DNA from: Marinifilum caeruleilacunae
GTDB taxonomy: Bacteria > Bacteroidota > Bacteroidia > Bacteroidales > Marinifilaceae
Length of the DNA stretch: 43,591 bases
Direction: 5' to 3'
Assembly (NCBI RefSeq): GCF_013141825.1
Contig: NZ_RZNH01000046.1
Coordinates: 1-43,591, forward strand
How positions within the stretch are numbered: the stretch's first letter is position 1; each line of letters begins with the position of its first letter. The notes under the pieces were generated by a model that worked only from the letters and a program-made list of their open reading frames with translations, was not told the origin of the DNA and made no database searches. Made by a program: the position numbers and the translations under genes. Positions 35,499 through 43,591 of this stretch are shown in pieces.

Positions 35499-36365
35499 TT
35501 ACTCTCCTAAATAGGTTTTTAGGATTTTGCTTCTGAAAGTCGACTTCATCCTTTTAATGGCTTTCTCCTTAATTTGTCGCACACGTTCGCGTGTTAAGCC
35601 AAATTCTTTCCCAATTTCTTCCAGTGAATAAGGAGGTTTGCCATTTAATCCAAAGTAAAGGCGGATAATGGCAGCTTCCCTTTTCGATAGAGTCGATAGG
35701 GATCTTTCGATTTCCTTTCTTAAAGAATCCCTTATCAAAGCCTTGTCTGGACTGATCTCGTCATTGCTAAGCAAGATGTCGTATAAGGTATTTTCTTCGT
35801 CAGGGTTAATAGGAGCATCCATGGAAACATGTCTTCCCGAAGCTTTAAGAGCCTCTTTTACATCTTTAGGGCTCATTTCTAAAATATTGGCAATTTCTTC
35901 AGCCGAAGGTTCGCGCTGATATTCTTGCTCTAACTGAGAGAATGTTTTGTTGATTTTATTAATCGAACCAATTTTGTTTAATGGCAAACGTACAATTCTT
36001 GCTTGTTCTGCCAAAGCTTGCAAAATCGATTGACGAATCCACCAAACTGCGTAAGAAATAAATTTAAAACCCCTGGTTTCATCAAACCTTTGGGCAGCCT
36101 TAATCAGTCCAAGGTTTCCTTCATTAATCAAATCGGGCAAACTTAAACCCTGATTTTGATATTGCTTGGAAACCGATACAACAAAACGCAGATTACACTT
36201 AATAAGCCGATCCAGAGCTTTTTTGTCTCCTTTCTTAATCTTCCGGGCAAGTTGAACCTCCTCTTCCGCTGAAATCAGGTCGACCTTCCCAATTTCATGC
36301 AGATACTTGTCCAGAGATGGAGTCTCTCTGTTTGTTACTTGTTTAGTAATTTTTAGCTGTCTCAT
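35499..36365 (-). CDS. rpoD: Primary sigma factor RpoD (sigma-70 family)
   Basis: 288 residues from ATG 36365 (MRQLKITKQ); the frame extends 14 codons further, but MRQLKITKQ is the usual start in Bacteroidota. There is no region 1.1 and no non-conserved insert, as in Bacteroidota primary sigma factors. Region 1.2 ([20 protein letters not shown]), region 2 ([54 protein letters not shown]), region 3 ([15 protein letters not shown]) and region 4 ([36 protein letters not shown]) are all present. It directs RNA polymerase to TTTG / TAnnTTTG promoters like those noted in this window. Monocistronic, divergent from rho. Confidence 0.96.
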   Translation of the reverse strand: MRQLKITKQVTNRETPSLDKYLHEIGKVDLISAEEEVQLARKIKKGDKKALDRLIKCNLRFVVSVSKQYQNQGLSLPDLINEGNLGLIKAAQRFDETRGFKFISYAVWWIRQSILQALAEQARIVRLPLNKIGSINKINKTFSQLEQEYQREPSAEEIANILEMSPKDVKEALKASGRHVSMDAPINPDEENTLYDILLSNDEISPDKALIRDSLRKEIERSLSTLSKREAAIIRLYFGLNGKPPYSLEEIGKEFGLTRERVRQIKEKAIKRMKSTFRSKILKTYLGE

Positions 36366-36671
36366 AGTGGATTTTTGGTATAAAATGATAGAGCCTAACT
36401 CTGTCATTAATATTTAAATATAGCAAAATGATTTAAAAAATGAAATCGCTGACAGCTTATTTAAAATGGGAAAATGCACGATAAAATCATCTGTATTTCT
36501 ATTTTCGGGATAATTCTTCAATTATTTTTTGCGAATTATAAGTAATTCCGTAATATTGCATTTGAATTCCGATTGATTCTTCTCATTTAGAGGTCGAAAG
36601 ATCAGGTTCCGTATTGTTCGAATACAATTCTATCTTAAAAACATTACCCAAAAAATATTAACAAAATTTAT
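36366..36671. other. Divergent rpoD / rho intergenic region
   Basis: 306 bases, AT-rich, with no gene. It must hold both promoters, yet I find no exact TAnnTTTG pair on either strand. The nearest are TATATTTA (minus, near 36420) for rpoD and TATTTTCG (plus, near 36500) for rho. The rho leader is likely long; no hairpin with a T-run is seen. Confidence 0.4.
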
Positions 36672-38414
36672 ATGTACGATATTCTTGAATTAAACAAGAA
36701 GCTTGTGCCTGAGTTGCGAGAAATCGCTAAAGAACTTAAGATCAAGAAGGTTGAATCTTTTAAAAAACAAGATTTAATTTATAAGATTCTTGACCAACAG
36801 GCGATTGTAGCTTCTGAAATGAAATCAACAGAAAAGAAAGCTCCTCGCAAGAGAGTGAAAAAAGCTGAAGCTGAGGCTAAAACGGAGGAAGATCAGCCTA
36901 AAATAAAATTGCGCAGAAGAAGAAAAACTGAGCAGGCTGTAAAAGAGGTTGTAAAAGAAGCTGCTTCTCAAATTGAGCCGGAAGAAAAGAAGGCAGAAGA
37001 AGCGCCAGCAAAACCAAGACGTACCAGAAAATCTGCTGAAAAGCAAAGTGAACCTGTAAAGGAAAAGCAGGAAAAAGTTGAAGAAGTAAAAGCGGTTAAA
37101 ACCGAAGCTCCTGTTGCCGAAGAAAAACCAAAGCAGGAAAAGCAGGAAAGAGGCGAAAGAGCAGAAAAGGCTGAAAAAACTGAACGTCCTGAAAGACAAG
37201 AAAGATCCGACAGACAGGATCGTCATGATCGTCAGGATAAAAATCAGCAAAGAAAGAGATTTGAAAAAAGAGAAAAGGAAAAGCAATTCGAATTCGATGG
37301 CATCATTAACAGTTCTGGTGTTCTTGAAATTATGCCTGACGGATATGGTTTCCTTCGCTCATCAGATTATAACTACTTAAATTCACCGGATGACATTTAC
37401 GTTTCGCAATCGCAAATTAAATTGTTCGGTTTAAAAACCGGTGATACCGTAAATGGTTCGATTCGTCCTCCAAAAGAAGGCGAAAAGTATTTTCCATTAA
37501 TTAAGGTTGAAAAAATTAACGGTCGTTTGCCGGAAGTTATTCGCGATAGAGTTCCTTTCGATCATTTGACTCCACTTTTCCCAGACGAGAAGTTCAATCT
37601 AACAGGAGGTTCTTCAAACTCATTATCGACTCGTGTAGTTGATATGTTTGCTCCTATTGGTAAAGGACAAAGAGGTTTGATCGTGGCTCAGCCAAAAACA
37701 GGTAAAACAGTATTGTTGAAGGAAGTTGCCAATGCAATTGCTGCAAATAATCCTGAGGCTTACATGATTATCTTGTTGATTGATGAGCGTCCTGAGGAGG
37801 TTACCGATATGGCCAGAAGCGTAAATGCGGAAGTAATTTCATCAACTTTCGACGAACCGGCAGAACGCCATGTAAGAGTAGCTAATATTGTGCTTGAAAA
37901 AGCAAAACGTATGGTAGAATGTGGTCATGATGTAGTGATTCTTCTTGACTCGATTACACGTTTGGCCCGAGCTTACAATACGGTTTCTCCTGCTTCGGGT
38001 AAAGTACTTTCTGGTGGTGTTGATGCAAATGCACTTCACAAACCAAAACGTTTCTTTGGTGCAGCCCGTAACATCGAAAATGGAGGGTCGCTTACCATTT
38101 TGGCAACCGCATTAACCGAAACAGGTTCGAAAATGGATGAAGTAATCTTCGAAGAATTTAAAGGAACAGGTAATATGGAACTTCAGTTAGATCGTAAATT
38201 ATCTAACAAGCGTATTTACCCTGCTGTTGATATTACCGCATCGAGTACACGACGTGAAGATCTTCTGTTGGATGAAGGTCAGTTGAACCGCATTTGGGTA
38301 CTTCGAAACTTCTTAACTGATATGAATTCGGTAGAAGCAATGCAGTTTATTAGCGATAGAATGAGAAAAACTCGCTCGAATGAAGAGTTCCTGATTTCGA
38401 TGAACGATAAGTAA
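36672..38414 (+). CDS. rho: Transcription termination factor Rho with long charged insert
   Basis: 580 residues. Rho_N helical domain ([20 protein letters not shown], about 1-45), then a Lys/Glu/Arg-rich, low-complexity segment (about 50-210, ending in [20 protein letters not shown]). The cold-shock-like RNA-binding domain follows ([20 protein letters not shown], about 212-290), then the RecA-like ATPase with Walker [12 protein letters not shown] (about 340-350), [13 protein letters not shown], Walker [18 protein letters not shown] and Q-loop [14 protein letters not shown]. It is an RNA-dependent hexameric helicase ending transcripts. E. coli Rho lacks the insert; Bacteroidota Rho proteins have it. 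Followed by its own strong terminator. Confidence 0.97.
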   Translation: MYDILELNKKLVPELREIAKELKIKKVESFKKQDLIYKILDQQAIVASEMKSTEKKAPRKRVKKAEAEAKTEEDQPKIKLRRRRKTEQAVKEVVKEAASQIEPEEKKAEEAPAKPRRTRKSAEKQSEPVKEKQEKVEEVKAVKTEAPVAEEKPKQEKQERGERAEKAEKTERPERQERSDRQDRHDRQDKNQQRKRFEKREKEKQFEFDGIINSSGVLEIMPDGYGFLRSSDYNYLNSPDDIYVSQSQIKLFGLKTGDTVNGSIRPPKEGEKYFPLIKVEKINGRLPEVIRDRVPFDHLTPLFPDEKFNLTGGSSNSLSTRVVDMFAPIGKGQRGLIVAQPKTGKTVLLKEVANAIAANNPEAYMIILLIDERPEEVTDMARSVNAEVISSTFDEPAERHVRVANIVLEKAKRMVECGHDVVILLDSITRLARAYNTVSPASGKVLSGGVDANALHKPKRFFGAARNIENGGSLTILATALTETGSKMDEVIFEEFKGTGNMELQLDRKLSNKRIYPAVDITASSTRREDLLLDEGQLNRIWVLRNFLTDMNSVEAMQFISDRMRKTRSNEEFLISMNDK

Positions 38415-38434
38415 TACAATTACATTAAATATAG

Positions 38435-38465
38435 AAGAGGCAGTAAACTTACTGCCTCTTTTTTT
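38435..38465 (+). terminator. Terminator of rho
   Basis: A stem AAGAGGCAGT / ACTGCCTCTT, with a 6-base loop that can pair further, runs into seven T. It lies 21 bases past the rho stop. Confidence 0.92.
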
Positions 38466-38588
38466 GTGCTTTACTTTCTGCCTGAGAATTAGAAAGCTGT
38501 TGTGCGGCATGTTATTTTAAATAAGTATAAATTGCAAAAAATACACGCTTTTGTAATCTCGAGATAGCAAAAATAAGCTTTAATTCTA

Positions 38589-38596
38589 TAAATTTG
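38589..38596 (+). promoter_or_regulatory. Candidate -7 element of the ATPase gene
   Basis: TAAATTTG, an exact TAnnTTTG, 21 bases before ATG 38618. No TTTG lies at the proper -33 distance. The element covers the TTG that would otherwise be an upstream start and so supports the ATG. Confidence 0.45.
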
Positions 38597-38617
38597 CCTT
38601 GTAAATTTCGAAAAAGT

Positions 38618-39805
38618 ATGAACACCTTATTACAGACTCATAATAGTTTGTTGAAAAACAAAAAGAGCAACATTCGTCGCGAATTGGCCGATCAAATCGA
38701 TTGGTCACAAAGACTAATTGCGATTAAAGGTGCAAGGGGAGTTGGTAAAACTACTTTCCTGTTAGACTATATTCGAGAGAATTGCGCAAACGATAAATCC
38801 TGTCTTTATATCAACATGAATAACCTTTTCTTTACAGAAAGAGGATTGGTTTCGTTTGTAGATGAATTTTATAAAAAAGGTGGCAAGTTATTATTGCTCG
38901 ATCAGATCCATAAATATCCAGATTGGGCAAAAGATCTAAAAACCTGCTACGAACAATATACCGGCTTAAAAATCATTTTTACCGGTTCTTCCATTTTAAG
39001 AGTAAAAACCAACGATGAGCTAAAAGATATCGTTAATGTTTATTACCTGAATGGATTATCGTTCCGAGAATTTCTGAATCATGAAACCGGAAACGATTTT
39101 AAAAGCTACTCTTTAGAAGATATTATTGAGAATCATGAACAGATTGTTGATGATATTTTGGAAAAAGTACGTCCATTGGCATATTTTAACGACTACTTGC
39201 GTTACGGATATTACCCATGCTACCAGGAAGAGAAAAGTTTTATTGATAATTTATTGAAGATTATCAACCTGATGCTTGAGTTTGATATCACCTATCTGAA
39301 CCAGATTGAATTGAAATATCTGCCAAAGCTGAAAAAATTACTTTATATTATTTCAAGTAACGTACCATTTCAGCCAAATGTAAGCAAACTGGCAAACGAT
39401 GTGGAAACTTCGAGAGCTACTATCATGAATTACCTGCGCTATTTAAAAAATGCCAGGTTAATTCGATTGCTTAACACAAAGGATAGTTATAAAGATTCAT
39501 CTAAAAAGCCGAATAAGGTATATTTACACAATACCAATTTGCTTTACGCGATATCTCCTGAAAATATTGATCAGTCTAATTTGCGTGAAACCTTCTTTTA
39601 CAACCAGGTTGCACCATCGAGATTGATTACCAGCACAGATATGGGGCACTTTTTAGTGAACGACAAATATAATTTTAACATTACAGGCAACCTGGGCATG
39701 TCCGATTCTAAAATCAGAACCGAAGACTTGTTTGAGGCTGCAGATATGATCGAACGCGGTGAAGGAAATAAAATTCCTTTGTGGTTGTTCGGTTTTTTGT
39801 ATTAG
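38618..39805 (+). CDS. AAA+ ATPase of the DUF4143 type with altered Walker B
   Basis: 395 residues from ATG 38618 (MNTLLQTHNSLL). P-loop GARGVGKTTFL (residues 38-48). The Walker B strand reads KLLLLDQIHKYPDWAKDLK: Asp95 is followed by Gln96 where family members generally have Glu (LDEIHKYP). FTGSSIL is the sensor-1 segment. A winged-helix-like part follows (PFQPNVSKLANDVETSRATI, MNYLRYLKNARLIRLL), then the C-terminal DUF4143-like region ending KIPLWLFGFLY. Function of this family is poorly known; members are found as orphan genes in many Bacteroidota. No partner gene here: rho is upstream with its own terminator and nifJ 73 bases downstream. Confidence 0.85.
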   Translation: MNTLLQTHNSLLKNKKSNIRRELADQIDWSQRLIAIKGARGVGKTTFLLDYIRENCANDKSCLYINMNNLFFTERGLVSFVDEFYKKGGKLLLLDQIHKYPDWAKDLKTCYEQYTGLKIIFTGSSILRVKTNDELKDIVNVYYLNGLSFREFLNHETGNDFKSYSLEDIIENHEQIVDDILEKVRPLAYFNDYLRYGYYPCYQEEKSFIDNLLKIINLMLEFDITYLNQIELKYLPKLKKLLYIISSNVPFQPNVSKLANDVETSRATIMNYLRYLKNARLIRLLNTKDSYKDSSKKPNKVYLHNTNLLYAISPENIDQSNLRETFFYNQVAPSRLITSTDMGHFLVNDKYNFNITGNLGMSDSKIRTEDLFEAADMIERGEGNKIPLWLFGFLY

Positions 39806-39867
39806 AGAATTAAATAACAGAAATAAATAACAGAAATAAATTAAACTACCATTAATTAAAATTAATT

Positions 39868-39873
39868 GGAGGA
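39868..39873 (+). promoter_or_regulatory. Strong Shine-Dalgarno of nifJ
   Basis: GGAGGA with a further G, five bases before ATG 39879. Such a full match to the anti-Shine-Dalgarno is uncommon in Bacteroidota, whose genes usually rely on A-rich leaders. It fixes the start. A tandem copy of TAAATAACAGAAA lies just upstream (about 39809-39836). Confidence 0.7.
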
Positions 39874-39878
39874 GTAAA

Positions 39879-42800
39879 ATGGCAAGAGAAAAAAAATTCA
39901 TTACCTGCGATGGTAATGCTGCTGCCGCTCACGTAGCATATATGTTTAGTGAGGTGTCTTGTATTTACCCAATCACACCATCTTCGCCTATGGCTGAAAA
40001 TGTTGATGAATGGGCTGCACAAGGCCGCAAGAACATTTTTGGCGAAACAGTTCGTCTAGTTGAAATGCAATCAGAAGCTGGAGCAGCAGGTGCTGTTCAC
40101 GGTTCATTACAAGCTGGTGCATTAACAACTACTTATACTGCATCTCAGGGATTATTGTTGATGATTCCTAACATGTATAAAATCTCTGGTGAGTTATTAC
40201 CATGTGTATTCCACGTAAGTGCTCGTGCATTAGCTGCTCAGGCATTATCAATCTTTGGTGATCACTCGGATGTTTATTCAGCAAGACAAACAGGTTTTGC
40301 AATGTTAGCATCAGGATCTGTACAGGAAGTAATGGATCTTTCTGCAGTTGCTCACCTTACAGCAATTAAATCACGTGTTCCTTTCATCAACTTCTTTGAC
40401 GGATTCCGTACTTCTCACGAAATTCAGAAAGTAGAAGCGATCGATTCTGATGATATGAAAGAATTGGTTGACATGGAAGCTCTTCAGGAATTCCGTAACC
40501 GTGCTTTAAATCCTGAGAATCCTGTAACAAGAGGTACTGCTCAGAATCCTGATGTATACTTCCAGGCTCGTGAAGCAGCTAACCCATTCTACGATAAAGT
40601 ACCTGAAATTGTAGAAGGTTACATGAACGAAATTACCAAGTTAACTGGTAGAGAATACAAGCCATTCGTATACTATGGTGCTGAAGATGCTGAGAACATC
40701 CTTATCGCTATGGGTTCTGTAACTGAAACCATCAAAGAGGTTATCGATTACAAGATTGCAAATGGTGAGAAAGTAGGTATGGTAGGTGTACACCTATATC
40801 GTCCATTCTCAGCGAAGCATTTCTTAAGTGTTGTTCCAAAATCTGTGAAGAGAATTTGTGTTCTTGACAGAACTAAGGAGCCAGGTGCAAACGGAGATCC
40901 AATGTATCTTGACGTAAGAGAAGTATTCTACGGAAAAGAAAATGCTCCTATCGTAGTAGGTGGTCGTTACGGTTTGGGTTCTAAAGATGTTACTCCATCT
41001 CAAATCATTGCTGTTTACAAAAACCTTGCAATGAACGAGCCTAAGAATCAATTCACTTTAGGTATTGTTGATGATGTTACTTTCAAATCACTTCCATTGG
41101 AAACTGAATTAAAAGTAAACTCTGAATCATTATACGAAGCTAAATTTTACGGTTTAGGTTCTGATGGTACTGTTGGTGCTAACAAGAACTCTATTAAGAT
41201 TATTGCTAGTGCAACTGATAAGTATTGTCAAGCTTACTTTGCTTACGATTCTAAGAAATCAGGTGGTTTTACTGCATCTCACCTTCGTTTTGGTGATGAT
41301 CCTATCCGTTCTACTTACCTGGTAACTACTCCAGACTTTGTAGCCTGTCACGTTCCTGCTTACGTATATCTTTACGATGTATTGAAAGGCTTGAAAAAAG
41401 GTGGTTCTTTCTTGTTGAACTCTATCTACGATGTAGAAGAAACGAAGAAGCACTTACCTGATCACATGAAGAAGTACATTGCTGATAACGAAATTAAATT
41501 CTATATCATCAATGGTACTAAGTTAGGTGAAGAATTAGGTCTAGGTAACAGAACCAACACCATTATGCAGTCTGCATTCTTCAAAATTACCAACGTAATT
41601 CCTTTCGAATTAGCTGTTGAAGAAATGAAGAAAGCAATTGTGAAGTCATATGGTATCAAAGGTGAAAAAGTTGTTAACATGAACTTTGCAGCTGTTGATG
41701 CTGGTGGTGACAACGTAATTGAAGTTGAAGTTCCTGCTGACTGGAAAAACATTAAATCTGATGGATTCTCAACTGATTCTACTGGTCGTCCTGAATTTGT
41801 AGCGAATGTTTGTGATCCAATGAATGCTCAGATTGGAGATAACCTTCCTATTTCTGCTTTCACAGGTAGAGAAGATGGTACTTTCCCAGCTGGTACGACT
41901 AAATATGAAAAACGTGGTATCGCGGTAAGCGTTCCTGAATGGAAAGAAGAAACTTGTATTCAGTGTAACCAGTGTGCTTACGTTTGTCCTCACGCTGCTA
42001 TCCGTCCATTCTTGTTAACTGAAGAAGAATTGGCTGCTGCTCCTGCTGGAACTGCTGTTAAACCTGCAACAGGTAAAGATTTGAAAGGACTTAGTTTCCG
42101 TATTCAGGTTGCTCCACTTGATTGTACAGGTTGTGGTAACTGTGTTGACGTTTGTCCAGCTCCTAAAGCTAAAGCTCTTGAAATGAAGCATCTTGAAACT
42201 CAGGAGGCTGAAAAAGAGAGATGGCACTATATGGATCAGAAAGTAGGATACAAAGAACTTCTTCCTAAAAACAATGTGAAGAACTCACAGTTCGCTCAGC
42301 CATTATTCGAGTTCTCTGGAGCTTGTGCTGGTTGTGGTGAAACTCCATATATCAAGTTAATCACTCAATTGTATGGTGAGAGAATGATTGTTGCAAACGC
42401 AACTGGTTGTTCTTCAATCTACGGTGGTTCTGCTCCATCTACTCCATACTGTAAGAACGATAAGAGCGGTAAAGGTCCAGCTTGGGCAAACTCTCTATTC
42501 GAAGATAATGCAGAGTATGGTTACGGTATGGCTGAAGGTGTGAACAAAATGCGCGCTCGTATTGCACAACGCATGGAAGAGAACATGGATGCTGTAAATG
42601 AAGCAACTAAAGCTGCTTTTGTTGAGTGGTTAGAAGGAAAAGACAATGCTGAAGCTTCAGAAGCTGCTTCACCAAAAGTATTGGCTGCACTTGAAAATGA
42701 AACTCACGAAGTTGCTAAAGAAATTAAGAATCTTGAGCAATACCTAATCAAAAAATCTATCTGGATCTTTGGTGGTGACGGTTGGGCTTATGATATCGGT

Positions 42801-43433
42801 TTCGGTGGTCTTGACCATGTATTGGCTTCTGGTGAAGATGTAAATGTATTGGTAATGGATACTGAGATTTACTCTAATACTGGTGGACAGGCTTCAAAAG
42901 CAACTCCTGTAGGTGCTGTAGCGAAATTTGCTGCTGCTGGTAAGCGCATCAGAAAGAAAGACCTTGGTATGATTGCAATGTCTTACGGATATGTGTATGT
43001 AGCTCAGGTAGCAATGGGTGCAAACCAGGCTCAGTACTACAAAGCATTGAAAGAAGCTGAGGCTTATCCAGGACCATCATTGATTATTGCTTACTCACCT
43101 TGTATTTCTCACGGATTGAAAGCATCTATGGGTAAATCACAAGCTGAGGAGAAGAAAGCTGTAGAAGCTGGATACTGGCAATTGTATCGTAACAACCCAT
43201 TGTTAGAGAACGAGAACAAAAACCCATTTGTATTAGACTCGAAAGAGCCTAAGTGGGAAAACTTCCAGGACTTCTTATTGGGTGAGGTACGTTATACTTC
43301 ATTACAGAAATCATTCCCTGAAGAAGCTAAGGAGTTATTCGAAGCTGCTGAAGAGAATGCGAAATGGAGATATAAAACTTACAAGCGTCAAGCTTCATTA
43401 GATTACTCTGAAGAAGAAAAAGAACTTGCATAA
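39879..43433 (+). CDS. nifJ: Pyruvate:ferredoxin (flavodoxin) oxidoreductase
   Basis: 1184 residues, the normal length for the single-chain enzyme. It oxidises pyruvate with CoA to acetyl-CoA and CO2, reducing ferredoxin or flavodoxin, in anaerobic metabolism. Order of parts: N-terminal pyruvate-binding domain (CDGNAAAAHVAYMFSEVSCI, YPITPSSPMAE), domain II with VGVHLYRPFSAKHFL, the gamma-type domain (FYGLGSDGTVGANKNSIKI), two 4Fe-4S clusters (CIQCNQCAYVCPHAA and CTGCGNCVDVCPAP), and the TPP domain (CAGCGETPYIKLITQLYG with a further cluster Cys, NATGCSSIYGGSAPSTPY, GDGWAYDIGFGGLDHVLASG, DTEIYSNTGGQASKATP). Codons favour AAC, TTC and GGT, suggesting high expression. An IS element starts 12 bases downstream. 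Confidence 0.97.
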   Translation: MAREKKFITCDGNAAAAHVAYMFSEVSCIYPITPSSPMAENVDEWAAQGRKNIFGETVRLVEMQSEAGAAGAVHGSLQAGALTTTYTASQGLLLMIPNMYKISGELLPCVFHVSARALAAQALSIFGDHSDVYSARQTGFAMLASGSVQEVMDLSAVAHLTAIKSRVPFINFFDGFRTSHEIQKVEAIDSDDMKELVDMEALQEFRNRALNPENPVTRGTAQNPDVYFQAREAANPFYDKVPEIVEGYMNEITKLTGREYKPFVYYGAEDAENILIAMGSVTETIKEVIDYKIANGEKVGMVGVHLYRPFSAKHFLSVVPKSVKRICVLDRTKEPGANGDPMYLDVREVFYGKENAPIVVGGRYGLGSKDVTPSQIIAVYKNLAMNEPKNQFTLGIVDDVTFKSLPLETELKVNSESLYEAKFYGLGSDGTVGANKNSIKIIASATDKYCQAYFAYDSKKSGGFTASHLRFGDDPIRSTYLVTTPDFVACHVPAYVYLYDVLKGLKKGGSFLLNSIYDVEETKKHLPDHMKKYIADNEIKFYIINGTKLGEELGLGNRTNTIMQSAFFKITNVIPFELAVEEMKKAIVKSYGIKGEKVVNMNFAAVDAGGDNVIEVEVPADWKNIKSDGFSTDSTGRPEFVANVCDPMNAQIGDNLPISAFTGREDGTFPAGTTKYEKRGIAVSVPEWKEETCIQCNQCAYVCPHAAIRPFLLTEEELAAAPAGTAVKPATGKDLKGLSFRIQVAPLDCTGCGNCVDVCPAPKAKALEMKHLETQEAEKERWHYMDQKVGYKELLPKNNVKNSQFAQPLFEFSGACAGCGETPYIKLITQLYGERMIVANATGCSSIYGGSAPSTPYCKNDKSGKGPAWANSLFEDNAEYGYGMAEGVNKMRARIAQRMEENMDAVNEATKAAFVEWLEGKDNAEASEAASPKVLAALENETHEVAKEIKNLEQYLIKKSIWIFGGDGWAYDIGFGGLDHVLASGEDVNVLVMDTEIYSNTGGQASKATPVGAVAKFAAAGKRIRKKDLGMIAMSYGYVYVAQVAMGANQAQYYKALKEAEAYPGPSLIIAYSPCISHGLKASMGKSQAEEKKAVEAGYWQLYRNNPLLENENKNPFVLDSKEPKWENFQDFLLGEVRYTSLQKSFPEEAKELFEAAEENAKWRYKTYKRQASLDYSEEEKELA

Positions 43434-43480
43434 GTTTTTAATCTGTGAGTCGTCCTAAAATAGGTTGACACATTTATAAA

Positions 43481-43591
43481 TTAATTATATGATCCAGTGA
43501 GGCTAGCCTCACTGGATTTTTGATGTATAAAATTAGGTGTTTTATAATTCAAACTCAAATGAGGTCTCTTGTTATTATAGATCCAAACAGA
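43481..43591 (-). CDS. IS3-family transposase OrfB, C-terminal end
   Basis: 36 residues plus stop (TAA 43483-43481), entering from the right edge: IYNNKRPHLSLNYKTPNFIH then a Ser-rich tail. YN..RPH.SL...TP is the conserved end of the DDE integrase core of IS3-family OrfB proteins. The Lys-Ser-Ser-Glu tail after NFIHQ is encoded by a palindrome (43492-43521) and is probably not conserved. Confidence 0.88.
   Translation of the reverse strand, partial: SVWIYNNKRPHLSLNYKTPNFIHQKSSEASLTGSYN
43492..43521 (+). terminator. Palindrome with T-run inside the IS end
   Basis: ATCCAGTGAGG pairs with CCTCACTGGAT around a CTAG loop and is followed by TTTTT on the plus strand. It would stop transcription entering from nifJ, while on the minus strand it encodes the transposase C-terminal tail. 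Confidence 0.75.

Larger units (their letters stand above)
43446..43591 (-). mobile_element. IS3-family insertion sequence, one end
   Basis: The probable terminal inverted repeat begins TGAGTCGTCCTAAAATAGG and continues TTGACAC, matching the TGA...TAG..GACA layout of IS3-group ends. The minus-strand frame inside encodes the C-terminus of an IS3 OrfB-type integrase. The element runs out of the window to the right. No target duplication can be checked because the other end is missing. Confidence 0.8.

Noticed and set aside
36825-37286. 153-codon minus-strand frame rich in Phe, Leu and Ser opposite rho
   Set aside because: It is the antisense shadow of the Lys/Glu-rich insert of Rho; AAG/GAA codons give CTT/TTC on the other strand. 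No start context or homology.

Overview
The window is a chromosomal segment of a Bacteroidota bacterium, most likely a marine or anaerobic member of the Marinilabiliales (inference). The evidence is AT-rich DNA, a SusC/SusD pair, a type IX secretion (T9SS) C-terminal tail, TTTG / TAnnTTTG promoters, an RpoD without region 1.1, a Rho factor with a long charged insert, and a tmRNA tag reading GENNYALAA.

Layout. (1) 1-3100 is a scrap-yard of accessory DNA: the tail of a basic protein, an orphan C-terminal toxin-like domain with a probable immunity gene, a secreted orphan protein and the 3' stub of an old-yellow-enzyme-type flavin oxidoreductase. Three diverged copies of one REP-like repeat lie between them. 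(2) 3121-6652 (minus) is a four-gene operon: VTC-type polyphosphate polymerase, DUF4956 membrane protein, DUF2490 outer-membrane barrel and CotH-kinase lipoprotein. (3) 6835-9188 (minus) is an envelope-sensing set: a Spy/CpxP-like periplasmic protein, a LytS-type histidine kinase and a LytTR response regulator. Repeats resembling LytTR operators lie in front of the Spy-like gene. (4) 9554-32596 is a large polysaccharide utilisation locus (PUL). A divergent membrane-spanning propeller/LuxR regulator is followed by GH3, SusC, SusD, a SusE/F-position lipoprotein with two LamG repeats, two GH144-type glucanases (one with a T9SS tail, one a lipoprotein), a CE1-like esterase, GH43, GH2 and a sulfatase. 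(5) 32759-43433 is housekeeping: ssrA, an AlaDH/saccharopine-dehydrogenase-type enzyme, rpe, rpoD, rho, a DUF4143-type ATPase and nifJ (pyruvate:ferredoxin oxidoreductase). (6) An IS3-family element begins 12 bases after nifJ and runs off the right edge.

How the PUL may work (inference). SusC/SusD and the LamG lipoprotein bind and import oligosaccharides. The two GH144-type enzymes would cut a beta-1,2-glucan-like backbone outside the cell, and GH3 would take oligomers to glucose. The esterase, GH43, GH2 and sulfatase imply that the natural substrate is decorated (acylated, sulfated, galactosyl/arabinosyl or similar) rather than plain beta-1,2-glucan. A strong terminator at 21639-21675 divides the locus into a binding/import half and a degradation half.
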